From the NCBI GenBank assembly GCA_030527645.1, contig JAUNAJ010000017.1, positions 1 to 55,160 of the forward strand: a DNA stretch of 55,160 nt, in the 5' to 3' direction. Positions 6,516 through 15,363 of the stretch are shown here, piece by piece. A program made the translations under genes and the position numbers. Source of the DNA: Lachnospiraceae bacterium. GTDB taxonomy: Bacteria; Bacillota; Clostridia; Lachnospirales; Lachnospiraceae. Under the pieces are notes generated by a model that was not told where the DNA came from, searched no databases, and saw only the letters and a list, made by a program, of their open reading frames with translations. Each line of letters begins with the position of its first letter. The first letter of the stretch is position 1.

Positions 6516-8702
6516 ATGTCATCTGCTAATAAATCAAGGAAAAAACATACTTCAAAAAAATCGGCAGATCCGCGAGTGATAAAGCTTAAGCATTTCATTC
6601 GGTATCGCCTGCAGCTGCTCTCCATGCCATTGATTCTGATCTATTATGAACTGATTTTGATACTCGTTCGCGGAAGCAATCCTTCGTTTCTGTATCCTCT
6701 GGCATTTGCTGCCGGTATCGGAACTGTGTTGGGGGCACTTCTGCTCTGTCTGCCGAGAAGAGCATATCTTCTCACAAAAGGATTCATTACCGGTATTCTG
6801 GCACTGGTTTTTATTACGGAATGCCTGATCCGAAGCAGTTTCCAGCAGTACATGCCCTGGAATGTCATTATCAATGGTGTATCCGGCGTTGCACAGCACT
6901 ACGCATCCCAGGCAATTTCAGCGATTGTATTCGGCTTGCCGTTAATCCTCCTGTATTTTCTGCCATTGGTGCTGTTTATTCTTACCTATAAAAAATGGCG
7001 CCTGAAAACCAGTCATTCTAAATTGAAGAAACTGATTCTTGGAAGTGCAGGACTTCTTCTGTATCTGATTGTATGGATTACAGCCATGATCGGCCCTTCC
7101 AATTCACTTTACAGAGAAAGCTACACATTTAACAATGCAACCCAGAGATTCGGACTGCTGACCGGTATCCGCCTGGATCTGTACTATACTTTGTTTGGGA
7201 ATAAATATCAGTCAGATTTCACACTGAGCAATGAAACTGCCGGTACGATTCCTCCTGTTGATAAAGCAGCTGCTGCAGAGCATGAGATTCCGGAAATACC
7301 CGTCATTGCGGAAGAGGACGATGATGCATCCGAAACAGAGGAAGCTGCTGAAACCGCCTTTACCTGGGAGTCTTATGATGAACTGAATGTAATGGATATT
7401 GATTTTGATACATTGATCAATTCCTCAGAAGACGATGTAATTCAGCAGATGCATCAATATGTCAGCAGCCTGTCCGGTACCCATAAGAACAGTTATACAG
7501 GAGCATTTGCAGGGAAGAATCTGATTATGATCACTGCAGAAGCTCTGTCAGACTGTGCTGTGGATGAAAACCTGACACCCACACTGTACCGCATGGCGAA
7601 TAACGGTTTCAGATTTGAAGATTTCTACCAGCCATCCTGGGGAGGAAGTACTTCCACCGGTGAATTTTCATTCGTAACCGGCATTATTCCTTTATACGGA
7701 GAAGAAACGATTCTGGAAACCCAGAACAATAATCTGTATTTTACTCCCGGCAATGCACTGCAAAGACAGAAGTATTTTTCCAGAGCGTATCATAACGGAA
7801 ACAATACCTTCTACAGCAGACATCTGACCCATCAGAATCTGGGTTATTCTGAGTATATCGCGTCCGGTCAGGGACTGGAAGATCTGGTTGGCTACAGCTA
7901 TCCTACGGACAGTGTACTATTTGACAGCACACTGAATACCTATAAAGATCATTCTCCCTTCAGTATCTATTACATGACCCTGAGCGGACACAGCAATTAT
8001 GTTCCCAACGCTCTGACCGAGTCTTATCTGGATATTGTAAATCAGTATTACGGAGATCGATATCTGGATACCACCAAATATTACCTGTGTTATCAGATGG
8101 AACTGGATCGTGCTTTGAATCTGATGATTGCAAGACTGGAGGAAGCCGGCATAGCAGATGATACGGTCATTGCGATCGTACCGGATCATTACCCCTACGG
8201 ACTGGAGAATTCCGCCACCTTCGGCAATGATCAGGATTATCTGGCTGATCTGTACGGCTATGTATACAACAACTGGTGGGAGCTGGATCACAGTGTCGGC
8301 ATTATCTGGTCCAAATGCATGGAAAAGGATCCTTCCGAGGAGGGATATGTGGCACAGGCTGTCATCTCTTCTGTCTCCTATTCTATCGATATGGTTCCTA
8401 CTTTGCTGAATCTGTTCGGAATTGAATATGATTCCAGGCTTCTTCCGGGACGGGATGTGCTGGATCCCGCCACAGAAGGGTTCGTGGTCTGGGAAAATCA
8501 CAGCTGGCTGACGGATTATATCTACCATGATTCCAGTCAGAATATTAATCTTCTTACCGATACAGGAGCCGCTGCCGGTCCTGAATGGGACGAGTATATT
8601 GCTCAGAAACAGGCCGAGGCAAATAACAAGATCATCTACTCGGGAAGAGTGGTTACAAAGAATTATTTCGGCGTTCTGTTCGGCGAAGACGAGAATTTCT
8701 AA
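6516..8702 (+). CDS. LtaS-type membrane sulfatase/phosphoglycerol transferase
   Basis: 728 residues. The N-terminal third has about five hydrophobic segments (roughly residues 31-50, 55-75, 85-105, 135-160, 170-195). An acidic linker (about 250-295) joins them to an extracellular alkaline-phosphatase-like sulfatase domain. Catalytic signatures include MITAEAL (metal-ligand Glu near 340), GGSTSTGEF (nucleophile Thr near 378), LSGHSNYV (near 490) and IVPDHYPYG (Asp-His metal ligands near 556). Family members move glycerol phosphate from phosphatidylglycerol onto lipoteichoic acid or related polymers. The exact polymer cannot be told from sequence. It stands alone between strong terminators at 6375-6420 and 8744-8773. 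The start ATG is preceded by GAAAGGA. Confidence 0.85.
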   Translation: MSSANKSRKKHTSKKSADPRVIKLKHFIRYRLQLLSMPLILIYYELILILVRGSNPSFLYPLAFAAGIGTVLGALLLCLPRRAYLLTKGFITGILALVFITECLIRSSFQQYMPWNVIINGVSGVAQHYASQAISAIVFGLPLILLYFLPLVLFILTYKKWRLKTSHSKLKKLILGSAGLLLYLIVWITAMIGPSNSLYRESYTFNNATQRFGLLTGIRLDLYYTLFGNKYQSDFTLSNETAGTIPPVDKAAAAEHEIPEIPVIAEEDDDASETEEAAETAFTWESYDELNVMDIDFDTLINSSEDDVIQQMHQYVSSLSGTHKNSYTGAFAGKNLIMITAEALSDCAVDENLTPTLYRMANNGFRFEDFYQPSWGGSTSTGEFSFVTGIIPLYGEETILETQNNNLYFTPGNALQRQKYFSRAYHNGNNTFYSRHLTHQNLGYSEYIASGQGLEDLVGYSYPTDSVLFDSTLNTYKDHSPFSIYYMTLSGHSNYVPNALTESYLDIVNQYYGDRYLDTTKYYLCYQMELDRALNLMIARLEEAGIADDTVIAIVPDHYPYGLENSATFGNDQDYLADLYGYVYNNWWELDHSVGIIWSKCMEKDPSEEGYVAQAVISSVSYSIDMVPTLLNLFGIEYDSRLLPGRDVLDPATEGFVVWENHSWLTDYIYHDSSQNINLLTDTGAAAGPEWDEYIAQKQAEANNKIIYSGRVVTKNYFGVLFGEDENF

Positions 8703-8743
8703 GAATGCAATCAGAAAGTACAGACAGTTCTCCGTGAGCACAC

Positions 8744-8773
8744 AAAAGCCTCCCGCTTCCGGGAGGCTTTTTT
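8744..8773. terminator. Bidirectional terminator between convergent genes
   Basis: AAGCCTCCC and GGGAGGCTT form a 9-bp stem with a 6-base loop and a T6 tail on the plus strand and A4 before it. It serves the gene ending at 8702 and probably also the minus-strand gene ending at 8822. Confidence 0.85.
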
Positions 8774-8821
8774 ATCAGTCGCAGCGTCTTACCGGCTCGA
8801 CCGGAATTATTGGAATTGAAT

Positions 8822-9583
8822 TTATGCGGTATGCTCCTGAAGAAGAATCTCTACTGCACCTGCGATCTCAGGCTGCTGCACATCGATTGCCTCTCCCACA
8901 AGACCCTTTCTCTGAATTGCACGATTAAAAGGTATTACAGCAGCAATCGTGCCGTTCTTTGAAACTTTTTCCCGCATGACAGGTTCATCGTCCTCTGTTA
9001 CCTTATTAAGAATAAAATATGTCTTCTTTTCAATGCTCTCGCTCATTCCGGCAATTTTCTCTGACAGGCAGAGGGATTCATAGGAGGAATCTACGATCAT
9101 CAGGATGGCATCGCTGATATTATCGGTTCCCCTGCCGAAATGCTCTGTTCCGGCTTCCATATCAAGAATGACGATCTCATTATCCTCAATTTTCAGTTTC
9201 TCAATAAACTGACTGACAATGACGGAAAATGCACAGGCACCTGCTTCGTTTGCCTGCTGAATCTTTCCGGGAGTCATCAGCTTGATTCCTTCCTTCTCTG
9301 AGTACACCTCTCCGGGAATGGTATCGATAGTAAATTCTCCTTTGATCAACTGCGGGATATTCGCTCTGCCTCCCGCCAGATATTCGATGATCTGTCCTTT
9401 TCCGCCAACATAGTCTGTAAGACTCTCCGGCAGATCCATTCCGAGCTGAAGCTGCAATCCGAAATTCGACTCGTCACAGTCCATCACCAGTACCTTTTTG
9501 CCTCTGTTAGAAAACTCTCTTGCAAGCAAAGTAGTAATTGTGCTTTTTCCGCATCCGCCTTTTCCGCAAATTGTTAATATCAT
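8822..9583 (-). CDS. CooC/MinD-type P-loop ATPase, orphan nickel-insertion-like
   Basis: 253 residues. It begins MILTICGKGGCGKST, a deviant Walker A with the signature lysine of the SIMIBI (MinD/CooC/Mrp) class at residues 7-15, followed by VLVMDCDESN (Walker A' aspartate region). VILDMEAGTEHFGRG near 145-160 is the Walker B region typical of CooC/AcsF proteins, which load nickel into CO dehydrogenase. No CODH or acetyl-CoA synthase gene is near, so the client is unknown. In the region where CooC proteins carry Cys-x-Cys for metal binding, only one cysteine is seen (GACAFS, near 135), going by a remembered alignment. GAGGAGG lies five bases upstream of the ATG. It is transcribed alone. Confidence 0.75.
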   Translation of the reverse strand: MILTICGKGGCGKSTITTLLAREFSNRGKKVLVMDCDESNFGLQLQLGMDLPESLTDYVGGKGQIIEYLAGGRANIPQLIKGEFTIDTIPGEVYSEKEGIKLMTPGKIQQANEAGACAFSVIVSQFIEKLKIEDNEIVILDMEAGTEHFGRGTDNISDAILMIVDSSYESLCLSEKIAGMSESIEKKTYFILNKVTEDDEPVMREKVSKNGTIAAVIPFNRAIQRKGLVGEAIDVQQPEIAGAVEILLQEHTA

Positions 9584-9791
9584 GTCTGCCTCCTCAAAAT
9601 AAAAAATACTGTATTGTTTTATTGGTAACTGTTCAGAAAGTTCTAATCAACACTCCATATTTTCTCCTGAATAGTTGCTTTCATTGATATAAATTTAACA
9701 TAAAGACGGGAACCCTTTCAACAAATCCGCCAAGATTCGCCATATGCTTTTCTCCCCTTTGTCCATCGATTTTTTCAATAGCAAAACAAAA

Positions 9792-9821
9792 AAGAAGCAG
9801 ATCTGCAATGACCTGCCTCTT
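9792..9821 (-). terminator. Terminator of the SHOCT mini-gene
   Basis: On the minus strand AAGAGGCAG pairs with CTGCTTCTT (one G-U pair), followed by TTTTGTTTTG. It lies 26 bases after the stop codon of the gene at 9847-10014. Confidence 0.7.
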
Positions 9822-9846
9822 AATATTACCTTGTAGGTTGTGAGGA

Positions 9847-10014
9847 TTAATTAATATCCATTACCTTTGCTTTTTTCTCGTAATATTCCTCTCGCGAAAG
9901 AATTCCTGCATCGCGAAGCAGCTTCAGTGCATCGATCAGCTTCTTCTCAACCTCAGTCAATTCGCCGTTTCGATACTCCTGTACCTCTTCTTTTTTCTTA
10001 CTAAACACTCCCAT
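9847..10014 (-). CDS. SHOCT-domain mini-protein
   Basis: 55 residues. The start is placed at 10014 because AGGAGGT lies seven bases upstream; a longer frame to 10119 has no such site and its extension is atypical in composition. After a lysine-rich start (MGVFSKKKEE) the C-terminal 30 residues match the SHOCT pattern: LIDALKLLRDAGILSREEYYEKKAKV, a short helix-turn-helix often found at protein C-termini and proposed to mediate oligomerisation. Here the domain makes up nearly the whole protein. It is soluble and monocistronic, with its own terminator. Function unknown. Confidence 0.75.
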   Translation of the reverse strand: MGVFSKKKEEVQEYRNGELTEVEKKLIDALKLLRDAGILSREEYYEKKAKVMDIN

Positions 10015-10231
10015 AAGCAGACCTCCTGTTTGTTTCCATCCAAGCAGATACCAATAACACGAACAGCACTGAAGCGGCAGCCGTATATCAGTAATGGAAA
10101 TCCTTCCACTGAAATACAATCCGTGAGGATGTACTGCCTCATCAACTTTCTATCATTACTATAGCACAGATTTATTATTATCGCCAACACCGCTTGCTGT
10201 AGAATCCAGCAGATGATTCCGGGCATGTTAC

Positions 10232-10286
10232 TGTCCACCGGAACGTTTGGACACTTTTGGAACGGTACCTCCGTCCCCACCGTTCC
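10232..10286. repeat. REP-like inverted repeat cluster
   Basis: TGTCCA...TGGACA (10232-10237 with 10248-10253) and GGAACGGT...ACCGTTCC (10259-10266 with 10279-10286) lie in tandem. The second loop contains ACCTCCGTCCCC. The pattern resembles short extragenic palindromes scattered in Firmicutes genomes. The rest of the gap (10015-10427) holds presumed promoters for the flanking divergent genes and nothing else recognised. Confidence 0.4.
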
Positions 10287-10427
10287 ATTTTTGTGTTGAC
10301 ATTTTTCTCATTCAGTATATACTTATCAATGGTAATTATCTAAAATAAGTAATTTCCAGGAAAATACTGTGTCGAAACATTTGCACAGTAAGAAAGTAAT
10401 ACTTCAATCGTTAACAGGAGACTAGAT

Positions 10428-10898
10428 ATGAATGAACACTGCAATGGTACTACCGTCCGGCATCTTCTGGATGCCTGCTACGATGCCAAAAAAATTACAG
10501 AATCCCTTCCTCCTCTGCCGGACGATCTAAGGTCAAGACATCTGCATATTCTTCACAAGATTCATCTGCTGCAGCAGGAGACCGGAAGCTGCCGTGTCAG
10601 CGATGTCAGCCGTTCAGTAAAAACCACCATGCCCAGCATAACCAAGGTCATAACCGAACTGTCAGAACGAAAGTTACTGAACAAATATCCGGATCCAAAT
10701 GACAAACGGGCCGTTCGTATTTCATTGACGAATAAAGGATCTGCCCTGGTACAGAGATATGTTCTGAACTTTCATGAACGATGGGCAGAAAACATGACCG
10801 GGGTCACACCGGAAATGGTACAGCAGGCAATCTGTGTACTCACGGCATTTCAACAGGCGATGCCTGAATCAAATTACATAGAAAAAGGAGAATATTAA
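10428..10898 (+). CDS. MarR-family transcriptional regulator
   Basis: 156 residues, the usual MarR size. The winged helix-turn-helix is visible around 45-105: SRHLHILHKIHLL, then a recognition region VKTTMPSITKVITELSERKLL and a wing YPDPNDKRAVRISLTNKG with the DxR motif typical of the family. The stop codon at 10898 directly abuts the ATG of the MATE transporter, so the two are one operon. By analogy with MarR/MATE pairs (for example MepR/MepA) it probably represses itself and the transporter until a toxic ligand binds (inference). The start is supported by AACAGGAG upstream. Confidence 0.9.
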   Translation: MNEHCNGTTVRHLLDACYDAKKITESLPPLPDDLRSRHLHILHKIHLLQQETGSCRVSDVSRSVKTTMPSITKVITELSERKLLNKYPDPNDKRAVRISLTNKGSALVQRYVLNFHERWAENMTGVTPEMVQQAICVLTAFQQAMPESNYIEKGEY

Positions 10899-12257
10899 AT
10901 GGAAAAGAAAAAAGAATTGTCATTTACCGAAGGCTCCGTTGCCGGATCTCTCATCCGGTTTGCAATCCCTGTTCTTGGGGCACTGATCCTGCAGGCCGCC
11001 TACGGTGCCGTGGATCTGCTTGTAATAGGAATGTTCGGAGATGCATCCAGTATCTCCGCTGTCGGAACAGGAAGTACCTTTATGAACATGGTTACCTTTG
11101 TAATCACCAGCCTTGCTATGGGTGCCACGGTCACCATTGGCCGTCATATTGGTGAAGAACGTCCTGATAAGGCAGGGGATGCCGTGGGCACGACCATCAT
11201 TGTATTTGTTGTAACCGGAATACTATTGACGATTCTGCTGGAGGCTGCGGCAGCCGGTATTGTGACGATTCTTCAGGTTCCGGCAGAATCTGTCGCAAAG
11301 ACCATCACCTATCTCAGAATCTGTTCCGGAGGCATTCTGGTTATTATCGCTTACAATGTGATCAGCAGTATCCTTCGAGGCACCGGAAATGCCAATCTCC
11401 CTCTGCTATTTGTTGGCGTTGCCTGCGTGGTGAATATTATCTGCGACTTCCTGTTCGTGGGTGCTTTTAAAATGGATGTAGCAGGTGCAGCTCTTGCCAC
11501 TGTACTTGCTCAGTTCGTATCCGTACTGTTCTCTCTGTATTTTATGAAGCGAAGAGATCTCGGTTTTACTGTTACCCAAAAGCAAATTCGAGTTAACAGA
11601 ACAGAGTTCCGCTATATTCTCAATGTCGGTGTACCGATTGCCCTGCAGGAGACAACTGTACAGATTTCTTTCCTCGTAATCAATTCCATCATCAACGGAA
11701 TGGGACTGATGCCCTCTGCGGGATACGGAGTTGCCCAAAAGGTGACCGCCTTCATCATGCTGGTTCCCTCCGCCCTGATGCAAAGTGTATCCGCATTCGT
11801 TGCCCAGAATATCGGTGCCGGAAAAAAGCAGCGTGCTTTGAACGGAATGGTATCCGCAATCATTGGAGGAACCGCTGTCGGAATTCTGATGTTCTGCCTT
11901 GGTTTCTTTGCCGGCGATACTCTGTCCTCCGTTTTCACCTCTGATCAGGAGGTAATTGCACAGAGCTTCGCTTACCTCAGAGGATTCTGTTTTGACTGTA
12001 TCCTGACCTGCACCTTATTCAGCTTCATCGGATACTTCAACGGCCGCGGAATGTCTACTCCGGTGATGATCCAGGGAATCGTTTCCGCGCTCTGTATTCG
12101 AATCCCTGTATCTCTGTTCATGTCAAGACTGGTTGATACAAATTTGACGAAGGTAGGACTTGCAGCTCCAATTTCTTCTGTCTTCGGAATCATCTTCTTC
12201 CTGATCGTATTCTTTCGTGTGCAGAAACGGGAAAAACTGAGACAAGATATGATATGA
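10899..12257 (+). CDS. MATE-family efflux transporter (MepA-like)
   Basis: 452 residues with twelve predicted membrane helices, in two repeats of the MatE fold beginning near residues 14 and 235. It opens with FTEGSVAGSLIRFAIPVLGALILQAAYGAVDLLVIGMFG, shown here only as a landmark of the family's first helix (PVLGALILQAAYGAVDLL). Members export cationic drugs or metabolites in exchange for Na+ or H+. It is co-transcribed with the adjoining MarR regulator with no gap (TAA followed by ATG), with AAAGGAG in the end of the regulator gene. The substrate is unknown. Confidence 0.9.
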   Translation: MEKKKELSFTEGSVAGSLIRFAIPVLGALILQAAYGAVDLLVIGMFGDASSISAVGTGSTFMNMVTFVITSLAMGATVTIGRHIGEERPDKAGDAVGTTIIVFVVTGILLTILLEAAAAGIVTILQVPAESVAKTITYLRICSGGILVIIAYNVISSILRGTGNANLPLLFVGVACVVNIICDFLFVGAFKMDVAGAALATVLAQFVSVLFSLYFMKRRDLGFTVTQKQIRVNRTEFRYILNVGVPIALQETTVQISFLVINSIINGMGLMPSAGYGVAQKVTAFIMLVPSALMQSVSAFVAQNIGAGKKQRALNGMVSAIIGGTAVGILMFCLGFFAGDTLSSVFTSDQEVIAQSFAYLRGFCFDCILTCTLFSFIGYFNGRGMSTPVMIQGIVSALCIRIPVSLFMSRLVDTNLTKVGLAAPISSVFGIIFFLIVFFRVQKREKLRQDMI

Positions 12258-12303
12258 TAGATTGGAATACAATTGAAAATCTGCATTTGAGAGGAACGAT
12301 TCA

Positions 12304-13350
12304 ATGAGTTATCTGAAGGATATTATCTGGACAGCTGTCCCGGCTTTGATCCTATGGGGAATCCTAAGCTATTCCATCCACAAGGACAGAAGCCGCTACC
12401 GCAACTGTTCACTTTTTATGATCACAGTATTATTTACCTTACCGGTAATCGTGCACCTGGCCGGACCTTACAGCAGACCGGTTCGGGTCTTCCTGCTGTT
12501 TCTGATCTTACTTGGAATTCTGCTTGTTCCGGTTTTCCTGATCGCAAACGGAGTCGTAATGCTCCGCCGCGAAGGACATTCCTTCAAAAATCTACTCTCG
12601 CTGTTCCTTGGAATCGTGGTTGAACTGGGTGAGATTTCTTCCCTGCTATTTGCAATCGGACTTCTGCGTATCTATGATGGCAGACCGGATTCAATATTTT
12701 CTTCGGGAAGACTCCCCCTGATTCTGCTGCTGATCAGTCTCAGCGTGGTCTACTTCTCCATGAGCTTCCTGTCCTTTGCCTGCTACAGCCTGTTTCTGGA
12801 AATCATTCCGAGAAAACGTGATTTTGATTATGTGATCATACACGGCTCCGGTCTGATTGGAGGCGACAAAATCTCCAAGCTGCTTTCTGACCGGCTGGAT
12901 AAAGCCATTGAGGTCTATCACAAGGATCCTACACCGCCGATTCTGATTCCTTCCGGCGGTAAGGGCAGCGATGAAGCTATATCAGAAGGCGAAGCTATGG
13001 CAGAGTACCTGATCGAGCACGGAATCCCGGAAGATCATGTGATTGCCGAGTGTACTTCCAAGACTACAAGAGAGAATCTGATCAACTCAAAGAAGATTAT
13101 TGATGAACGCCCCGGGGAGCATTACACAGCTCTGGTAACCAGCAACTACCATGTATTCCGTGCTCTCCGGTACTGCCGTTCCATCGGATTTACCTGCACC
13201 GGAATCGGTGCTCATGTTGCCGGATATTATTGGCCCAGTGCATTGATCCGGGAGTATGCGGCCATCCACAGCAAAGGCAAGCAGCTGATCCTGCTGCTCG
13301 CGCCATGGATTGTCTTCATCGTGATACCTATGGTTTGGTTAATACTCTGA
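12304..13350 (+). CDS. Membrane YdcF/SanA/ElyC-family (DUF218) protein
   Basis: 348 residues. Four or five hydrophobic helices occupy about 8-175. A cytoplasm-facing or extracellular DUF218 domain follows from about 178, with DYVIIHGSGLIGG, then ILIPSGGKGSDEAISEGEAM and the TRENLINSK segment, all hallmarks of the SanA/ElyC/YdcF family. A final hydrophobic stretch (about 325-346) anchors the C-terminus. Family members are linked to envelope integrity and lipid-carrier metabolism, but no reaction is established. It lies 46 bases after the MATE gene on the same strand and may be read through from it. Confidence 0.85.
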   Translation: MSYLKDIIWTAVPALILWGILSYSIHKDRSRYRNCSLFMITVLFTLPVIVHLAGPYSRPVRVFLLFLILLGILLVPVFLIANGVVMLRREGHSFKNLLSLFLGIVVELGEISSLLFAIGLLRIYDGRPDSIFSSGRLPLILLLISLSVVYFSMSFLSFACYSLFLEIIPRKRDFDYVIIHGSGLIGGDKISKLLSDRLDKAIEVYHKDPTPPILIPSGGKGSDEAISEGEAMAEYLIEHGIPEDHVIAECTSKTTRENLINSKKIIDERPGEHYTALVTSNYHVFRALRYCRSIGFTCTGIGAHVAGYYWPSALIREYAAIHSKGKQLILLLAPWIVFIVIPMVWLIL

Positions 13351-13394
13351 CAGGTGAAAAGTAACACCACAGACGAAACGTTTACAACTTTTTC

Positions 13395-13423
13395 TTGACA
13401 AATCAGATCGTTCCGAATACAAT
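13395..13423 (+). promoter_or_regulatory. Sigma-A promoter for the leader of the second MATE gene
   Basis: TTGACA (13395-13400), 17 bases, TACAAT (13418-13423): a near-consensus housekeeping promoter. It starts a leader of about 100 bases carrying the structured element at 13433-13514. Confidence 0.85.
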
Positions 13424-13432
13424 ATCGATGTT

Positions 13433-13514
13433 ATCGGAGGTACCGATTCTTTATTGAAATTATGGGCCGGAGAAGATACAGGTTGGGATACCTGAGTCTT
13501 CTCCGGCCCTTTTT
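13433..13514 (+). promoter_or_regulatory. Probable guanidine-IV (mepA-type) riboswitch with terminator
   Basis: The leader folds into a first hairpin ATCGG-AGGTA-CCGAT (13433-13447) and a long second hairpin: a 13-bp stem (13464-13476 with 13497-13509) topped by CAGGT/ACCTG and closed by T5 at 13510-13514. This second hairpin is an intrinsic terminator just before the ribosome binding site of a MATE gene. The first loop, AGGTA, is complementary to TACCT (13489-13493) in the second hairpin, so a loop contact would compete with the terminator. This layout, and the MATE gene it controls, match what is known of the mepA motif RNA, shown to sense guanidine. The class is assigned from architecture, not a covariance search. 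Confidence 0.65.
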
Positions 13515-13532
13515 GGCATCAGGAGGAATACA

Positions 13533-14855
13533 ATGGATTTTCTAACAGGCAATATCAGGCAAATTTTCTTTAAGTATCTCGCAGCTGCTTTTGGCAGTGC
13601 ACTTATCTCTTCCATCTATGGTGCTGTTGACATGGCCATGGTTGGACAGTATCAGGGACCGAACGGTACCGCAGCACTTGCAGTGGTTGCACCGGTCTGG
13701 AATGTGATCTACAGTCTGGGGCTGCTGATGGGTATTGGCGGATCTGTCATTTTCTCCACCTTACGGGGAGAGTCCACGCAGAATCTTAAGCGTTCCAATG
13801 AGGTCTTCACAGCTTCCCTGGTCGGCGGTGCGATGTTAGCTCTGCTTGCATGGATCGCACTTCTCCTGTGGGATGCACCTGTTTTACGCTTCTTTGGTGC
13901 TGATACCCTGCTGCTGGAATTGGCACAGGCCTATCTGTATCCTGTCAAATTCGTATTTCCAGTGTATCTCTTTAACCAGCTGCTGGCTGCCTTTTTACGA
14001 AACGACGGTGCTCCGGCATTGGCGACCAGAGCTGTGCTGGCCGGTGGAATTTTTAATATTTTCGGTGACTACTTCTTTGTGTTCACCCTGAATATGGGCA
14101 TCAAAGGTGCCGGACTTGCCACAGCAATGGGCGCAGTGATCTCCCTTGTAATCATGCTGACACATTTCTTCAGCAGGAATAATACATTACGACTGGTATA
14201 TCCGAAACGGATCGTTTACGACACTCAGAGAATTACAGTCACCGGCTTTGCATCCTTCTTTATAGATGTGGCGATGGGAATTATTACGATCCTGTTTAAT
14301 CGCCAGATCCTGAAATACTTAGGATCAGATGCTCTTGCTGTGTATGGCATCATTATCAACATCAGCACATTCGTACAGGCCTGCGCATACAGCATTGGTC
14401 AGGCAGCTCAGCCGATCATCTCCATGAACTACGGCGCCCGCCAGGGTAAGCGAATTACAGATGTAATGAAGTATGCTGTCGGTACAGCCGTTGTTTTCGG
14501 TATGATCTGGACGGTACTGGTACTGGCAGTTCCCAATGCCTTTGTATATCTTTTTATGACACCGACAAGTTCTGTACTTCAGATTGCACCAGCGATTATC
14601 CGGGGATACGGAATTTCCTTCCTGATCCTGCCGATCAATATTTTATCCACCTACTATTTTCAGGCCATCTCCAGGCCGGGGGCTTCCTTTGTTGTCTCTG
14701 TTGCCAGAGGGGCTGTGATCAGCGGTGCCTTGATTTTGCTTCTACCTCTGATTCATCCCGATGCGATCTGGTATGCCATGCCGATCACGGAACTGATCGT
14801 ACTGATCTATGTTATTCTTGCAATGAAAAAAAACCTTGCAAGAACGCATAAATAA
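13533..14855 (+). CDS. MATE-family efflux transporter under riboswitch control
   Basis: 440 residues with twelve predicted helices and two MatE repeats (starting near 10 and 230). It is only distantly similar to the MATE protein at 10899, so it is not a recent duplicate. AGGAGGA lies six bases upstream of the ATG. Transcription starts at the promoter at 13395-13423 and must pass the conditional terminator at 13464-13514. If the leader is a guanidine-IV riboswitch, this transporter would export guanidinium or a related cation (inference from the regulator; the transporter sequence alone does not show the substrate). Confidence 0.9.
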   Translation: MDFLTGNIRQIFFKYLAAAFGSALISSIYGAVDMAMVGQYQGPNGTAALAVVAPVWNVIYSLGLLMGIGGSVIFSTLRGESTQNLKRSNEVFTASLVGGAMLALLAWIALLLWDAPVLRFFGADTLLLELAQAYLYPVKFVFPVYLFNQLLAAFLRNDGAPALATRAVLAGGIFNIFGDYFFVFTLNMGIKGAGLATAMGAVISLVIMLTHFFSRNNTLRLVYPKRIVYDTQRITVTGFASFFIDVAMGIITILFNRQILKYLGSDALAVYGIIINISTFVQACAYSIGQAAQPIISMNYGARQGKRITDVMKYAVGTAVVFGMIWTVLVLAVPNAFVYLFMTPTSSVLQIAPAIIRGYGISFLILPINILSTYYFQAISRPGASFVVSVARGAVISGALILLLPLIHPDAIWYAMPITELIVLIYVILAMKKNLARTHK

Positions 14856-14898
14856 AGGTTTTTCCTTTAAATTGCATATCCCTGCAAGGCAGTCCAGA

Positions 14899-15247
14899 TG
14901 GACCTGAGGGGAATCGAACCCCTGTCCGAAAGCCTATTCATCCAGGCATCTCCCATCACAGTCGGTCTTTTGACATTCCCTCTGTCATACGCCGGCCAAC
15001 AGGCTTATGACTTCAGTAGCTTCATAAAATCTTTTCGCTCCGCAAAGCTTAGGAGAAAAAGTGCCCCGCTAAAGTCGATGCCGGATGAATCCGCCGCGGG
15101 AAGCGGAAGTCCGACAGGCCGCGCTTAGGCAGCCAGTGCTACGTTATCGTTAGCGTTTAATTTTAAGTTTCCAGGTTTTATCGTGGTCCCGGAGTCCACG
15201 GATGGCTTCCCAAACTTCAAAACCCCCGTCGAAACCAGTACAAGCCC
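14899..15247 (-). ncRNA. ssrA: Transfer-messenger RNA
   Basis: Read on the minus strand, the 5' side GGGCTTG followed by TGGTTTCGACGGGGG pairs with CAGGTCC at the 3' side to form the acceptor stem (with wobble pairs). The T-arm GGGGTTCGATTCCCC precedes the 3' end, and CCA is not encoded. The reading frame GCT AAC GAT AAC GTA GCA CTG GCT GCC TAA gives the proteolysis tag ANDNVALAA. The length, near 349 nt, is normal. The RNA rescues stalled ribosomes with SmpB, whose gene lies directly upstream. Ends are inferred from acceptor pairing. The 5' leader from the promoter at 15335-15363 would be removed by RNase P. Confidence 0.95.
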
Positions 15248-15334
15248 GAGTCTCATAAGGTTTATCTCAGCTGAAGCTGACCCAGATCATATGCCAAAAC
15301 TCACAAGCGAGTCTTGACTGATAAGGCACTAGTT

Positions 15335-15363
15335 AGTATAGCAGAAACTGCCCTGCCGGTCAA
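15335..15363 (-). promoter_or_regulatory. ssrA promoter
   Basis: On the minus strand TTGACC, 17 bases, TATACT with an upstream TG (extended -10). The -35 box lies inside the loop of the smpB terminator hairpin, so the two elements overlap. The predicted start leaves a leader of about 80 bases before mature tmRNA. Confidence 0.75.

Noticed and set aside
7917-8741. 274-codon minus-strand frame
   Set aside because: Fully antisense to the LtaS-type gene, whose motifs and domain order are clear; the antisense product has no recognisable features.
10015-10119. N-terminal extension of the SHOCT protein
   Set aside because: A strong AGGAGGT lies seven bases before the internal ATG at 10014, and the extension has Cys/Trp-rich, non-family composition.
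10428-13350. Antibiotic-resistance island
   Set aside because: A MarR-MATE pair is common housekeeping content; there are no mobile genes or compositional shift.
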